Origin: Galbibacter mesophilus
GTDB taxonomy: Bacteria; Bacteroidota; Bacteroidia; Flavobacteriales; Flavobacteriaceae
Direction: 5' to 3'
Length of the DNA stretch: 64,000 nt
Assembly: GCF_023721415.1 (NCBI RefSeq)
Contig: NZ_JAMQVC010000002.1
Coordinates: 496,001 to 560,000 of the forward strand
The notes under the pieces are model-generated. The model searched no databases, was not told the DNA's origin, and saw nothing but the letters and a program-made list of their open reading frames with translations. Numbering within the stretch: the stretch's first letter is position 1; every line of letters starts with the position of its first letter. A program made the translations under genes and the position numbers. This document shows positions 7,835 to 16,119 of this stretch, piece after piece.

Positions 7835-8381
7835 TATTTGAGGTATTTAAATTTTTAACTTCTTCTATTTGGTCTAAAACGTCTTCTAATAAACTTATTC
7901 GGGTTTGAAAATTGATAATCATGGCATGCAGTATTTTCTTGCTATTACCATCATTTGCCAAGTCTTCTTCTAACTTTTTGTAGTCTTTTTCAAGTTTTTG
8001 AATTTGCAACATGGCATCTGAAACAATTTTTTTGGTTTCTGGAGTGGATTCTGCTTCAATCTTCTCCATTTCTTCACTAATAATAGAAGCGAAGTAAAAT
8101 TGTGTTTTCTGTACCTCAGTAGGTTCTTCCGCGATAGCGTTCACTGCATCAGTTGGGCTTTTAAAGAATTGTATTCCAACAATCATTAAAACTACGACGG
8201 AAGCTGCTATGGAAAGCCATACCCATTTGTTGCTGCCATTTTTCTTAATTGTATGTTTGTTATTTTTGTTTGCTTCTAACTTTTCCAAGAATCTATTTTC
8301 GTGTCCGGTATTGGGAACTTCGTTGTCCCATTGGCCTTCGAGCTTTTCAAATAGTTCTTCTATATTGTCTTTTTTCTTCAT
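7815..8381 (-). CDS. Putative anti-sigma factor, single-pass membrane protein
   Basis: The 188-residue protein has a hydrophilic N-terminal part (1-50) that would face the cytoplasm, one membrane segment (about 52-70, WVWLSIAASVVVLMIVGIQF), and an extracytoplasmic C-terminal part with predicted coiled coil (about 118-175, many Glu/Lys/Leu). It lies 68 nt after the ECF sigma-factor gene and overlaps the next gene. That position and topology are those of membrane anti-sigma factors. No zinc-binding HxxxCxxC motif is present, so the assignment rests on context and topology. Confidence 0.72.
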   Translation of the reverse strand: MKKKDNIEELFEKLEGQWDNEVPNTGHENRFLEKLEANKNNKHTIKKNGSNKWVWLSIAASVVVLMIVGIQFFKSPTDAVNAIAEEPTEVQKTQFYFASIISEEMEKIEAESTPETKKIVSDAMLQIQKLEKDYKKLEEDLANDGNSKKILHAMIINFQTRISLLEDVLDQIEEVKNLNTSNNENQII

Positions 8382-8449
8382 CTCATCAAAAAATTATAAA
8401 TCATTGATTCGTTTTTTTGTTTATCAAACTGCACGGATTTTACTTTTGT

Positions 8450-9013
8450 TCAAGGCTTTTCAAAAGCCTCGGCTTGTAATTTTTGCCGCAAACTTTCTTT
8501 TGCCCTCGAAATTGTGGTCCTACAATTTGCATAGCTTACTTGCATAATATCTCCTATTTCTTCATAATCGTATCCCTCGATTAAGTAGAGGGTTAAAGCA
8601 ATTCTGTAATTGTCCTTCAGCATATTCATGGTCTGCAACACTTTTTGAGCCTTTATGTTGGTCAACTCATAATCAGGTTCAACTTCATCTTTGTCTTCAA
8701 CCCTATACATTACATCATCCAGCGGAATATTGTTTTGGTTTTGTTTTCTATAATGATGAATGCTGTTGTTAATTACAATACGTTTCAACCAAGCACCAAA
8801 TGTAACTTCAGCTTTAAAGCTATCGAGCTTTGTAAATGCGTTTAAAAATGATTCTTGCATTACATCTTCAGCTTCAAAAGAATCTTTTACAATTCGTAGG
8901 GCAGTGTTGTACATTGCTCTGTAATAACGATTGTAAATCTCCATTTGGGCAGCTTGTTTTCCTTGCCTGCACAAAACCAATAGTTGATCAGTATGTAATT
9001 CTTGTTGGCTCAA
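8450..9013 (-). CDS. ECF-type RNA polymerase sigma factor
   Basis: The 187-residue sigma-70 family protein has region 2 at about residues 25-95 (YRAMYNTALRIVKDSFEAED, then MQESFLNAFTKL) and region 4 at about 130-180 (LTLYLIEGYDYEEIGDIMQV followed by NCRTTISRAKE). The start is a TTG at 9011-9013; an internal ATG at Met24 would remove the conserved N-terminal segment LVLCRQGKQAAQ, so the TTG is preferred. It heads an operon with a probable anti-sigma factor and two exported beta-repeat proteins, which suggests it answers an envelope signal and drives its own operon. No terminator is visible directly after it. Confidence 0.92.
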   Translation of the reverse strand: MSQQELHTDQLLVLCRQGKQAAQMEIYNRYYRAMYNTALRIVKDSFEAEDVMQESFLNAFTKLDSFKAEVTFGAWLKRIVINNSIHHYRKQNQNNIPLDDVMYRVEDKDEVEPDYELTNIKAQKVLQTMNMLKDNYRIALTLYLIEGYDYEEIGDIMQVSYANCRTTISRAKESLRQKLQAEAFEKP

Positions 9014-9168
9014 AAAGGTATTCTTTATACTAAAGATAACGTTTGCTAAAGATTGTTACAGTTTTTTATTTTTTTAATAAAAATTTTGCTGAAATAGAAT
9101 ACATGGAAACCAATCATGCTCTAAATAATATTTGTTCATTTTTTCCATTGATGAAAAAACGAACCAAA

Positions 9169-9184
9169 TCCCGAAGCTTCGGGA
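9169..9184. repeat. Interspersed palindromic repeat, copy 2
   Basis: TCCCGAAGCTTCGGGA is identical to 3802-3817. It is flanked by ACCAAA and CTAGGC, so only the core is shared with copy 1 apart from scattered bases. Confidence 0.65.
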
Positions 9185-9233
9185 CTAGGCTTGCTATAAA
9201 AACATAAGAAAATACTACAGAACCCTCCGCCAC

Positions 9234-9285
9234 TGATAAAAATAACTCGCCCTTCCTACGGTCGGTCTCAAACAGATTTTTATCA
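9234..9285. repeat. Inverted repeat with 32-nt spacer
   Basis: TGATAAAAAT (9234-9243) and ATTTTTATCA (9276-9285) are exact reverse complements. The spacer (starting AACTCGCCCTTCCTACGGTC) is much richer in G and C than the surroundings, which suggests an inserted small element. Confidence 0.5.
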
Positions 9286-9467
9286 TTTGTCCATACTGCT
9301 TCCTTGATTTTCAATATTTTTATAGACAGGCCAAAACAAACCTCAACAGTAAAAAAAACTATAACACATATCTCCTTTGTACCCAAATGATACTTTGTCA
9401 AAAATATTTAGGATACTATTTCTTTGAAACGTAAACTGTTTGAAACTGTTGATGATAGAGCAAAAAA

Positions 9468-9495
9468 AATCCCATAAGCTTCTGCCTATGGGATT
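9468..9495 (-). terminator. Terminator of the polyamine operon
   Basis: The stem AATCCCATA / TATGGGATT (9468-9476, 9487-9495) has a 10-nt loop. On the minus strand it is followed by an eight-U run (A run at 9462-9469 of the plus strand). It lies 30 nt after the stop of the small acidic protein gene. Confidence 0.88.
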
Positions 9496-9524
9496 CTGTA
9501 AATTGTATTTGTATTGAATTTCCG

Positions 9525-9827
9525 TTAATCTTCGTCTTCTTCGTCTTGATTTTCGGGAATTTCCATTTCGTCGGAATTGATGTCTTCGCTATTGTCAAAA
9601 TCATCGTCCTCTTCATCGAAGTTTTCCATGGTATTTGCCAATCGGGTACTAACTTTCACTAAGTAAATCGTATCTTCTGTACGAACTTCCACAGCTTCTA
9701 CCGTTTCATTGTTGGCGTTTTTAAACTTAATGATGTCATCATCGCCATATCCGTCGGGATACTTTTCCACAAGCATCGTAAGGATTTCATTGGTTAATTT
9801 TTTGTAATCTACTATTACACGTCTCAT
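9525..9827 (-). CDS. Small acidic conserved protein (family often mislabelled DNA primase)
   Basis: The 100-residue protein has a structured N-terminal part (MRRVIVDYKKLTNEILTMLV, then PDGYGDDDII and VEAVEVRTEDTIYLVKVS) and a highly acidic tail (from about residue 68 nearly all D, E, N and S). I know this family as conserved in Flavobacteriia and often wrongly labelled as DNA primase; it lacks any primase motif. It is the last gene of the operon, 98 nt after the deoxyhypusine-synthase-like gene and just before the terminator. One can imagine that the acidic tail binds polyamines or polyamine-rich ligands, but nothing in the sequence proves this. Confidence 0.85.
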   Translation of the reverse strand: MRRVIVDYKKLTNEILTMLVEKYPDGYGDDDIIKFKNANNETVEAVEVRTEDTIYLVKVSTRLANTMENFDEEDDDFDNSEDINSDEMEIPENQDEEDED

Positions 9828-9925
9828 ATAGTTGATAATTATATTCGGTTATCTAGTAATTTATGGAACTTATTAAATGACCTATTTTGATGGAATAAAT
9901 ATATATGAATATTTTTTTTCGGCAA

Positions 9926-10903
9926 TTACATATCTAATAAATATGCAAAAATTAATGGCGCTACAATGGTGGCATCCGATTCTATGATAAACTTAGGCGT
10001 ATCGATGTCTAATTTACCCCATGTAATTTTCTCATTTGGTACGGCCCCAGAATACGAACCATAACTCGTTGTAGAATCTGAAATCTGACAAAAATAGCTC
10101 CAGAAAGGAGTGTCTTCCATTTCCATATCTTGATACAGCATTGGTACCACACAAATAGGAAAATCTCCAGCAATTCCTCCACCAATTTGGAAGAAACCAA
10201 CTCCATTTTCAGAATTTTTTGTGTACCAATCAGCTAAATAGCCCATATATTCAATACCGCTTTTTACGGTGGAGGCTTTTAACTCGCCTTTCATCACATA
10301 AGAAGCAAAAATGTTACCCATAGTACTGTCTTCCCAACCAGGAACAACAATTGGTAAATTCTTTTCGGCCGCAGCGTACATCCAAGAATCTTTAAGATCG
10401 ATTTCGTAGTATTCTTCTAAAACTCCTGAAAGCAACATTTTATACATGAATTCATGTGGAAAATAGCGTTTACCATTCGCCTCAGCGTCTTTCCATATCT
10501 TATAAATATGTTTTTGCAGTCTTCTAAAAGCTTCCTCTTCAGGAATACACGTATCTGTAACCCTGTTTAATCCTTTTTCGAGTAAATCCCATTCTTCTTT
10601 AGGCGTAAGGTCACGATAGTTTGGTACTCTTTTGTAATGTGAGTGTGCCACTAGATTCATGATGTCTTCCTCTAAATTGGCGCCAGTACACGAGATTATC
10701 TGTACTTTGTCCTGACGAATCATTTCAGCAAAAATCTTTCCCAGTTCTCCAGTACTCATCGCCCCGGCAAGGGTGACCATCATTTTAGCGCCGTTTTCCA
10801 ATTGGTCTTCGTAGCCTTTGGCAGCATCTACCAAAGCAGCCGCATTAAAATGCAAGTAATATTTTTCTATAAAGTTGGAGATAGCTCCTTTATTCTTCGT
10901 CAT
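9926..10903 (-). CDS. Deoxyhypusine-synthase family protein, probable homospermidine or related aminobutyltransferase
   Basis: The 325-residue protein belongs to the deoxyhypusine synthase family: it has the NAD-binding core (TLAGAMSTGELG, SCTGANLEEDIMN), the segment GFFQIGGGIAGDFPICVVP, and the active-site lysine at about 297 in ITWGKLD (VSWGKI in eukaryotic DHS). Bacteria have no eIF5A of the usual kind, so modifying it is unlikely. Family members can transfer the aminobutyl group of spermidine to small amines, as in plant homospermidine synthase. The gene overlaps speB by 14 nt and lies in the arginine-to-putrescine operon, and homospermidine is a known main polyamine in several flavobacteria. 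I therefore infer a polyamine synthase, not a protein-modifying enzyme. Confidence 0.85.
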   Translation of the reverse strand: MTKNKGAISNFIEKYYLHFNAAALVDAAKGYEDQLENGAKMMVTLAGAMSTGELGKIFAEMIRQDKVQIISCTGANLEEDIMNLVAHSHYKRVPNYRDLTPKEEWDLLEKGLNRVTDTCIPEEEAFRRLQKHIYKIWKDAEANGKRYFPHEFMYKMLLSGVLEEYYEIDLKDSWMYAAAEKNLPIVVPGWEDSTMGNIFASYVMKGELKASTVKSGIEYMGYLADWYTKNSENGVGFFQIGGGIAGDFPICVVPMLYQDMEMEDTPFWSYFCQISDSTTSYGSYSGAVPNEKITWGKLDIDTPKFIIESDATIVAPLIFAYLLDM

Positions 10904-11777
10904 CGTCGTCTATGTTTTTAGAGTTTGCGTACTTAAATTTATAAGCTAACATTTTATAATACAACTTTGCAGCTAGAAAATCAGAAGATTTTTCATTTTC
11001 ATTTGGACAAAGCTCTACAATATCAAAGCCAACTACATTTTTCTTTTTGAAAACTTTTTTCAGGTATTCCAACGTTTCATACCAAAGCATTCCGCCCGGT
11101 TCTGGAGTTCCTGTTGAAGGAAGAATAGACGGATCGAACGCATCCAAATCGATTGTTATGAAAACATTTTCTGTCATTTGATGAATGGAATCATCTACCC
11201 AATCGTCGCTTCGATTAATATCTTCAGCAAAGTAGGTTTGATCTTCTATCATGTTATCCAATTCCGAAACATCCATACTACGGATTCCCACTTGGATAAG
11301 CTTTGTTTTCTGACTGGCTTCATACACGGCACAAGCGTGGTTACATTTAGAGCCTTCGTATTCCTCTCGCAAATCGGCGTGTGCATCGATTTGTAAAACG
11401 GTAAGATCGTCAAAACTTTCAGCGAAAGCACGTATGGAACCTATGGAAATAGAGTGTTCGCCACCAAAAAGGGTAACAAACTTATCTTGTTTTATATAAT
11501 TTTTAGTGATTTTATGTACCGCTTCTACCATTTTTTCAGGAGAGCTGTTTTCGGTAACAGGGGGAGCTAAGTACACGCCTTTTTTATAAGGTTCACTTTT
11601 GGTTTCAATATCGAAAAGCTCCATATTTTCAGATGCTTCCAAAAAAGCCTTTGGGCCTTTATCGGCACCTTTTTGCCATGTGCTCGTACCATCATAGGGC
11701 ACGGGAATAAGCACTACACGGGCATCGTCTATACGAGCGTATTTCTCAGGAATTCCGGCATAATTTTTTTTACTCAT
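10890..11777 (-). CDS. speB: Agmatinase (ureohydrolase family)
   Basis: The 295-residue enzyme hydrolyses agmatine to putrescine and urea. The manganese-binding motifs of the arginase/agmatinase family are intact: GGEHS (near residue 105), DAHAD (near 131), and DLDAFDPS (near 212). It overlaps the speA gene upstream by 8 nt and the deoxyhypusine-synthase-like gene downstream by 14 nt. With speA as direct neighbour, agmatine rather than arginine is the expected substrate. Confidence 0.92.
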   Translation of the reverse strand: MSKKNYAGIPEKYARIDDARVVLIPVPYDGTSTWQKGADKGPKAFLEASENMELFDIETKSEPYKKGVYLAPPVTENSSPEKMVEAVHKITKNYIKQDKFVTLFGGEHSISIGSIRAFAESFDDLTVLQIDAHADLREEYEGSKCNHACAVYEASQKTKLIQVGIRSMDVSELDNMIEDQTYFAEDINRSDDWVDDSIHQMTENVFITIDLDAFDPSILPSTGTPEPGGMLWYETLEYLKKVFKKKNVVGFDIVELCPNENEKSSDFLAAKLYYKMLAYKFKYANSKNIDDDDEE

Positions 11778-13164
11778 AGCCTAAAATTTTTAAAAAGTCG
11801 TTTGCAGTTTGTTGTTCAGAAAAAAGTTTAGTGGTAATATTCCCTTCATCATCTTTATCTATTAAGACATGTTTTGGAGAAGGAATTAAACAGTGTTGTA
11901 GTCCGCCAAAGCCACCAATGGTTTCTTGATATGCTCCAGTGTTGAAAAACCCAATATAAAGCGGTTTAGTTCTGCTGTATTTTGGTAAATAAATAGCGTT
12001 CATGTTTTGCTCAGAATTGTAATAATCGTCGCTGTCGCAGGTAAGACCGCCCAACAAAACCCTCTCGTACTCATCGTTCCAACGGTTTATGGCCAACATG
12101 ATAAAGCGTTTGCTTATCGCCCAACTATCTGGTAGGGTAGTGATGAAAGAAGAATTAATCATATTCCATTTCTCCCTGTCGTTCTGCTGCTTTTGGTATA
12201 ACACTTCATAAATGGCACCACCACTTTCTCCAACGGTAAAACTACCGAACTCAGTAAAAATATTTGGTACAGGCACATCTGCTTCCTCACAGGCAGTTTT
12301 AATCTGAAAAATGATTTCGTTGATCATGTATTCATAGTCATATTCAAATGCCAACGAATTTTTAATAGGAAAACCACCACCTATGTTTAAGGAATCTACC
12401 GTCGGACAAATTTTACGTAATTGGATATACACTTTTAAACATTTTAAAAGCTCATTCCAATAGTAAGAAGTGTCCCTAATTCCCGTATTTATGAAAAAAT
12501 GAAGCATTTTTAGGTTCACTTTTTCGTTGTCTTTGATTTCCTTGTTGTAAAACGGAACTATATTTCTATAACCAATTCCCAATCGACTTGTATAAAACTC
12601 GAATTTTGGCTCTTCTTCCGAAGCAATTCTAATCCCCACGTTAAAAGGTTCATGAATGGCTTCATCCAAAAGGTTTAACTCTTCGTAATTATCAATTATA
12701 GGAATACATTTTTTATGGGAACCGTTAATCAATTCTGCAATATTTTCAATGTATTTATCCCTTTTAAAACCGTTGCAAATTACGTAGTTGTCTTTAGTAA
12801 GCTTTCCTTTTGCAATTAAACTTTTAACAATATCGATATCAAAAGCAGAAGAGGTTTCAATATGGATATCATTTTTTAAGGCCTCGTTTAGAACATGACT
12901 AAAATGAGAGCTTTTCGTGCAATAGCAATAGTGATAATCTCCTTTGTAATCATGCTTTTCAATAGCATTTTTAAACCAATATTGTGCCTTCTTTATATTG
13001 TCGGAAATTTTTGGCAAGTACGTGAATTTCAAGGGAGCCCCATATTTTTCAACCAGATCCATAAGATCTATATCATGGAACTTTAATTGATCTTCTTCTA
13101 GTGTAAACTCCTCTTGTGGGAAATAGTAGGTTTGATCTATAAGATCGAAGTACTTCGTCTTCAT
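11770..13164 (-). CDS. speA: Arginine decarboxylase, short form (PLP, alanine-racemase fold)
   Basis: The 464-residue enzyme belongs to the fold III PLP decarboxylases. The PLP lysine lies in YCYCTKSSH (near residue 83), the glycine-rich phosphate-binding part in SLNIGGGFP (near 264), and the C-terminal substrate-side motif in LTCDSDDYY (near 375). It is shorter than E. coli SpeA (about 630-660 residues), which is usual for Bacteroidota. It makes agmatine from arginine and is the first gene of the polyamine operon. Ornithine or diaminopimelate decarboxylase activity would be the alternatives, but the following agmatinase argues for arginine. Confidence 0.88.
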   Translation of the reverse strand: MKTKYFDLIDQTYYFPQEEFTLEEDQLKFHDIDLMDLVEKYGAPLKFTYLPKISDNIKKAQYWFKNAIEKHDYKGDYHYCYCTKSSHFSHVLNEALKNDIHIETSSAFDIDIVKSLIAKGKLTKDNYVICNGFKRDKYIENIAELINGSHKKCIPIIDNYEELNLLDEAIHEPFNVGIRIASEEEPKFEFYTSRLGIGYRNIVPFYNKEIKDNEKVNLKMLHFFINTGIRDTSYYWNELLKCLKVYIQLRKICPTVDSLNIGGGFPIKNSLAFEYDYEYMINEIIFQIKTACEEADVPVPNIFTEFGSFTVGESGGAIYEVLYQKQQNDREKWNMINSSFITTLPDSWAISKRFIMLAINRWNDEYERVLLGGLTCDSDDYYNSEQNMNAIYLPKYSRTKPLYIGFFNTGAYQETIGGFGGLQHCLIPSPKHVLIDKDDEGNITTKLFSEQQTANDFLKILGYE

Positions 13165-13461
13165 AGTTGCTTTTTTGTAATTATAAAAAAATGATATTTA
13201 TTTTAAATTAAATTTTTGTTATAAATAACATTTTTTAATCAAATACGTAGATAGGCGGGGAGGAATGCTATAGTTTGTACAGCACTTTTTTTAATAATTT
13301 CTTCGGAAGTTAAATTTAAGAACCGAGATCTCGTTCTGCGAGATACGTACAAATACGACTTCCTGATATCTGTAAACACGGCGTTTAAAAAACAGCTCAT
13401 TAAATTCTTTAAAATACAGTAACAAAAGTCACTATTTTTTTTAAATACACAAGAAAAAAAA
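13165..13461. other. Intergenic region upstream of speA
   Basis: This AT-rich 297-bp stretch lies between aroB (ending at 13462) and speA. It contains the perfect palindrome CGAGATCTCG (13324-13333) followed after 4 nt by TGCGAGAT, so alternative short hairpins are possible. It must hold the speA promoter, but I see no clear TAnnTTTG element. No coding sequence is visible. Confidence 0.5.
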
Positions 13462-14532
13462 TTATTTTTTGTAGTGTTCTAAAGATTTGAAAAGTAGTTC
13501 TTTACCAACAGTAACATCCAGCTTGGGCCTTCCAATGTCTTCCAAAAGCACAAAATTTACATTTCCGTGGGCATTTTTCTTATCAAATTTCATCAATTGA
13601 ATAATGCTCTCCATGTCTGCTTGACTAATATCCACCTTGTCAAAATAATTAAGAAAAGTAGTTTTAATAGTTGCTAGTTTTTCCTTCGGAAAGTTTAAGA
13701 GTTCAGCAGAAAGAAAGGTTTCCATAATCATTCCAATGGCAATAGCCTCTCCATGTAAAAGTTTGTTTTTATCTGAAGATTGTAAGAAATAAGATTCTAT
13801 AGCATGCCCAAGAGTATGGCCGTAATTTAAAATTTTTCGCAATCCATGTTCTCTTGGATCTTCTGTAACCACTTCATTTTTTATAACTACAGAGCGATGA
13901 ATTAGGCTGTCTAAATCTTCAGGGGTCAGCGCATCTAATTTTTGTAGCTTTTCCCAATATACTTCATCATATATGAGTCCGTGTTTAAGCATTTCTGCCA
14001 ATCCGCTTCGAAGTTCGTTGGGAGGCAAAGTTTCCAAATATGCGGTATCAATCAATACCATCATCGGATTGATAATAACCCCAACTTGGTTTTTTAACGG
14101 ACCTAAATCTACGCCTGTTTTTCCACCAACCGAGGCATCTACCATAGCAAGTAGGGTAGTGGGAATGTTTAAAAAGTCGATTCCGCGCATGTACGTGGCT
14201 CCTACGAAACCGCCAAGATCCGTAACAACACCGCCACCAAGATTTATCAATAGTGATTTACGATCACCTCCTAGTTCAGAAATAATACTCCAAACCTCAC
14301 TGCATGTTTCAATTTGTTTTTGCTCTTCCCCAGCTTCAATTTCAATAATCTCAATATCATAGGTATTTTCTAGCTTCCCCAAAAAGTTAGGCAAACAATG
14401 TTTGTGAGTGTTTTCATCAACTAGGATAAATACTTTGGAATAGTTTTTTATTTCAAGGTGATTGTTGAGTTCCTGATAGGATTTTTCATTGAAATGTAAT
14501 TGACAACCGTGGCTGGAAATGGATGTAAGCAT
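13462..14532 (-). CDS. aroB: 3-dehydroquinate synthase
   Basis: The 356-residue NAD- and metal-dependent enzyme makes 3-dehydroquinate from DAHP (second step of the shikimate pathway). Family motifs are seen in order: GGGVVTDLGGFVGATYMRG (NAD site, near residue 98), the GGKTGVDL loop (near 137), EMLKHGLI with the first metal ligands (near 185), and NYGHTLGHAIE with the histidine ligands (near 240). Length is normal. It is transcribed away from the proline dehydrogenase gene and stands alone. Confidence 0.96.
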   Translation of the reverse strand: MLTSISSHGCQLHFNEKSYQELNNHLEIKNYSKVFILVDENTHKHCLPNFLGKLENTYDIEIIEIEAGEEQKQIETCSEVWSIISELGGDRKSLLINLGGGVVTDLGGFVGATYMRGIDFLNIPTTLLAMVDASVGGKTGVDLGPLKNQVGVIINPMMVLIDTAYLETLPPNELRSGLAEMLKHGLIYDEVYWEKLQKLDALTPEDLDSLIHRSVVIKNEVVTEDPREHGLRKILNYGHTLGHAIESYFLQSSDKNKLLHGEAIAIGMIMETFLSAELLNFPKEKLATIKTTFLNYFDKVDISQADMESIIQLMKFDKKNAHGNVNFVLLEDIGRPKLDVTVGKELLFKSLEHYKK

Positions 14533-14902
14533 GCTGTTTTATTGAAGTTTTTATTTGAACCTGAGTTCGATTTTTATAATAAAGTCAAAATTAATAAAAG
14601 TATTTGGTTAGAAGGTAGGTTTTCTAAGGGATAGCGAGCTATTTATTGAAAACTTAAAGCTGGCGACAAGTATTTTTGTTAAAAAAATCAAATCTTATCG
14701 ATTTTATTTAACGATATATTGAAGTTTTTTAACACCTGACTCTCGGATATTTCAATGAAATAAGTCTCATAACTCACTACCCAAAAGCGTTTTAACAAAG
14801 TTGAAATAAGCAATCTCAGGTTTAAGACAAAATAAAGAGAATTTGTTGTAAAAATATATATTTTCGAAAAGTATATTTGCAAAAATTTTAGGAGCATATT
14901 GA
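14533..14902. promoter_or_regulatory. Divergent intergenic region with the proline dehydrogenase promoter
   Basis: No gene is visible in these 370 bp. At its right end TTG (14846-14848) and TATATTTG (14872-14879) are 23 nt apart, within the 17-23 nt range of the Bacteroidota promoter. Transcription would start near 14886, giving a short leader to the ATG at 14903. The rest is AT-rich without a recognised element. Confidence 0.6.
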
Positions 14903-16069
14903 ATGAAGAACTTTTTTGATAACACAGAGATCGCTTTTAGACTGAAAAGCGATGCTGAGCTTGATAGAGCCTACTTTTTGTTTAAGATGATAGCACACCA
15001 ACCTTTGGTTAAAATTGGAACAGCTATGACCAATTTCGCGATAAAAGCGCATTTGCCAGTAGATGGTTTGATTAGAGCAACGGTTTTTGATCATTTTTGC
15101 GGAGGAGTAAGCGAATTGGATTGTATGAAAACAGTTGATGCCCTTTACACGGCAGGAGTATGCTCCGTTTTGGATTATTCCGTGGAAGGAAAAGAAACTG
15201 AAGAACAGTTTGATGCCGTAGTGGCACGAACTCTCAAGCTTATCGATTTTGTGAATGAAAAGGAAGCTATCCCATTTGCGGTATTTAAACCCACGGCCAT
15301 GGGACGTTTCGATTTATACGTAAAAGTAGGAGACGGTTCGAAGCTTACAAGTGAGGAAGAAGCGGAATGGGAGCGTGTTGTGAACCGTTTTAATACCGTT
15401 TGTAAAAAAGCGCATGAACTCGGAGTTTCCCTTCTCATTGATGCGGAGGAAAGTTGGATGCAAAAAGCTGCCGATAGTATTGTTGATGAGATGATGATGA
15501 AGTACAATAAGGAAAAGGCAGTGGTTTTCAATACGCTTCAAATGTACCGATGGGACCGCATGGAATATTTGGAGAGACTTCATAAAAAAGCGAAAGAAGA
15601 AGGCTTTATTATTGGTATGAAGCTCGTTCGCGGTGCGTATATGGAAAAAGAAAACGACCGCGCTGAAGAAATGGGGTATCAAACGCCTATCTGTGAATCT
15701 AAAAAGGCTACAGATGATAACTTCAATAAAGGAGTTCGCTACATGATGGATAATTTAGATATTATGGAGCTCTTCTTGGGAACTCATAATGAAGAAAGTA
15801 CCTTATTGGTGTTGGAGTTGATGGAAGAAAAAGGAATTTCTAAGGATGATAACCGTATATGGTTCGGACAGTTATATGGAATGAGTGATCACATAAGTTA
15901 CAATCTCGCACATAAAAAGTATCACGTTGCCAAGTATTTACCATTCGGACCTGTACGCGATGTAATGCCTTATCTAATACGCCGTGCAGAGGAAAATACT
16001 TCTGTGGCTGGGCAAACTACAAGGGAGCTAACCTTATTGGCCGCTGAGCGCAAGCGTAGGAAAATGTAA
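14903..16069 (+). CDS. Proline dehydrogenase
   Basis: The 388-residue FAD enzyme of the PRODH family oxidises proline to pyrroline-5-carboxylate. The (beta/alpha)8 barrel signatures are present: FKPTAMGRFDLY (near residue 133), LIDAEESWMQ (near 180), MKLVRGAYMEKE (near 245, with the substrate-binding Arg-Gly-Ala-Tyr), and the C-terminal YLPFGPVRDVMPYLIRRAEEN with the RRxxEN proline-binding motif. It is the monofunctional form, so the pyrroline-5-carboxylate dehydrogenase must be encoded elsewhere. The gene stands alone between the divergent aroB and a terminator shared with the rel gene. Confidence 0.95.
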   Translation: MKNFFDNTEIAFRLKSDAELDRAYFLFKMIAHQPLVKIGTAMTNFAIKAHLPVDGLIRATVFDHFCGGVSELDCMKTVDALYTAGVCSVLDYSVEGKETEEQFDAVVARTLKLIDFVNEKEAIPFAVFKPTAMGRFDLYVKVGDGSKLTSEEEAEWERVVNRFNTVCKKAHELGVSLLIDAEESWMQKAADSIVDEMMMKYNKEKAVVFNTLQMYRWDRMEYLERLHKKAKEEGFIIGMKLVRGAYMEKENDRAEEMGYQTPICESKKATDDNFNKGVRYMMDNLDIMELFLGTHNEESTLLVLELMEEKGISKDDNRIWFGQLYGMSDHISYNLAHKKYHVAKYLPFGPVRDVMPYLIRRAEENTSVAGQTTRELTLLAAERKRRKM

Positions 16070-16119
16070 CTTTACCTTATCTCCGCTAAAAGGGATATTC
16101 ATTATCTTAAATTATAAAA

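Larger units (their letters stand above)
9014..9524. other. 511-bp intergenic region without a credible gene
   Basis: Between the sigma-factor start and the terminator of the polyamine operon I see no protein-like reading frame. A 95-codon frame on the minus strand (9114-9401) runs across repeat sequence and is not believable. The stretch holds the second copy of the CCCGAAGCTTCGGG palindrome, a 10-bp inverted repeat (9234-9285) and, at its end, a terminator. Confidence 0.7.

Noticed and set aside
9114-9401. 95-codon open frame on the minus strand in the intergenic gap
   Set aside because: Its translation crosses the palindromic repeat (TCCCGAAGCTTCGGGA) and the inverted repeat at 9234-9285; the protein has no recognisable composition or domain.
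9525-9827. DNA primase
   Set aside because: This label is common for the family in databases as I remember it, but no zinc finger or TOPRIM motif is present in 100 residues.
14688-15094. Two short minus-strand frames in and beside the proline dehydrogenase promoter
   Set aside because: Both are AT-rich chance frames; one overlaps the clear PRODH coding region, the other covers its promoter.
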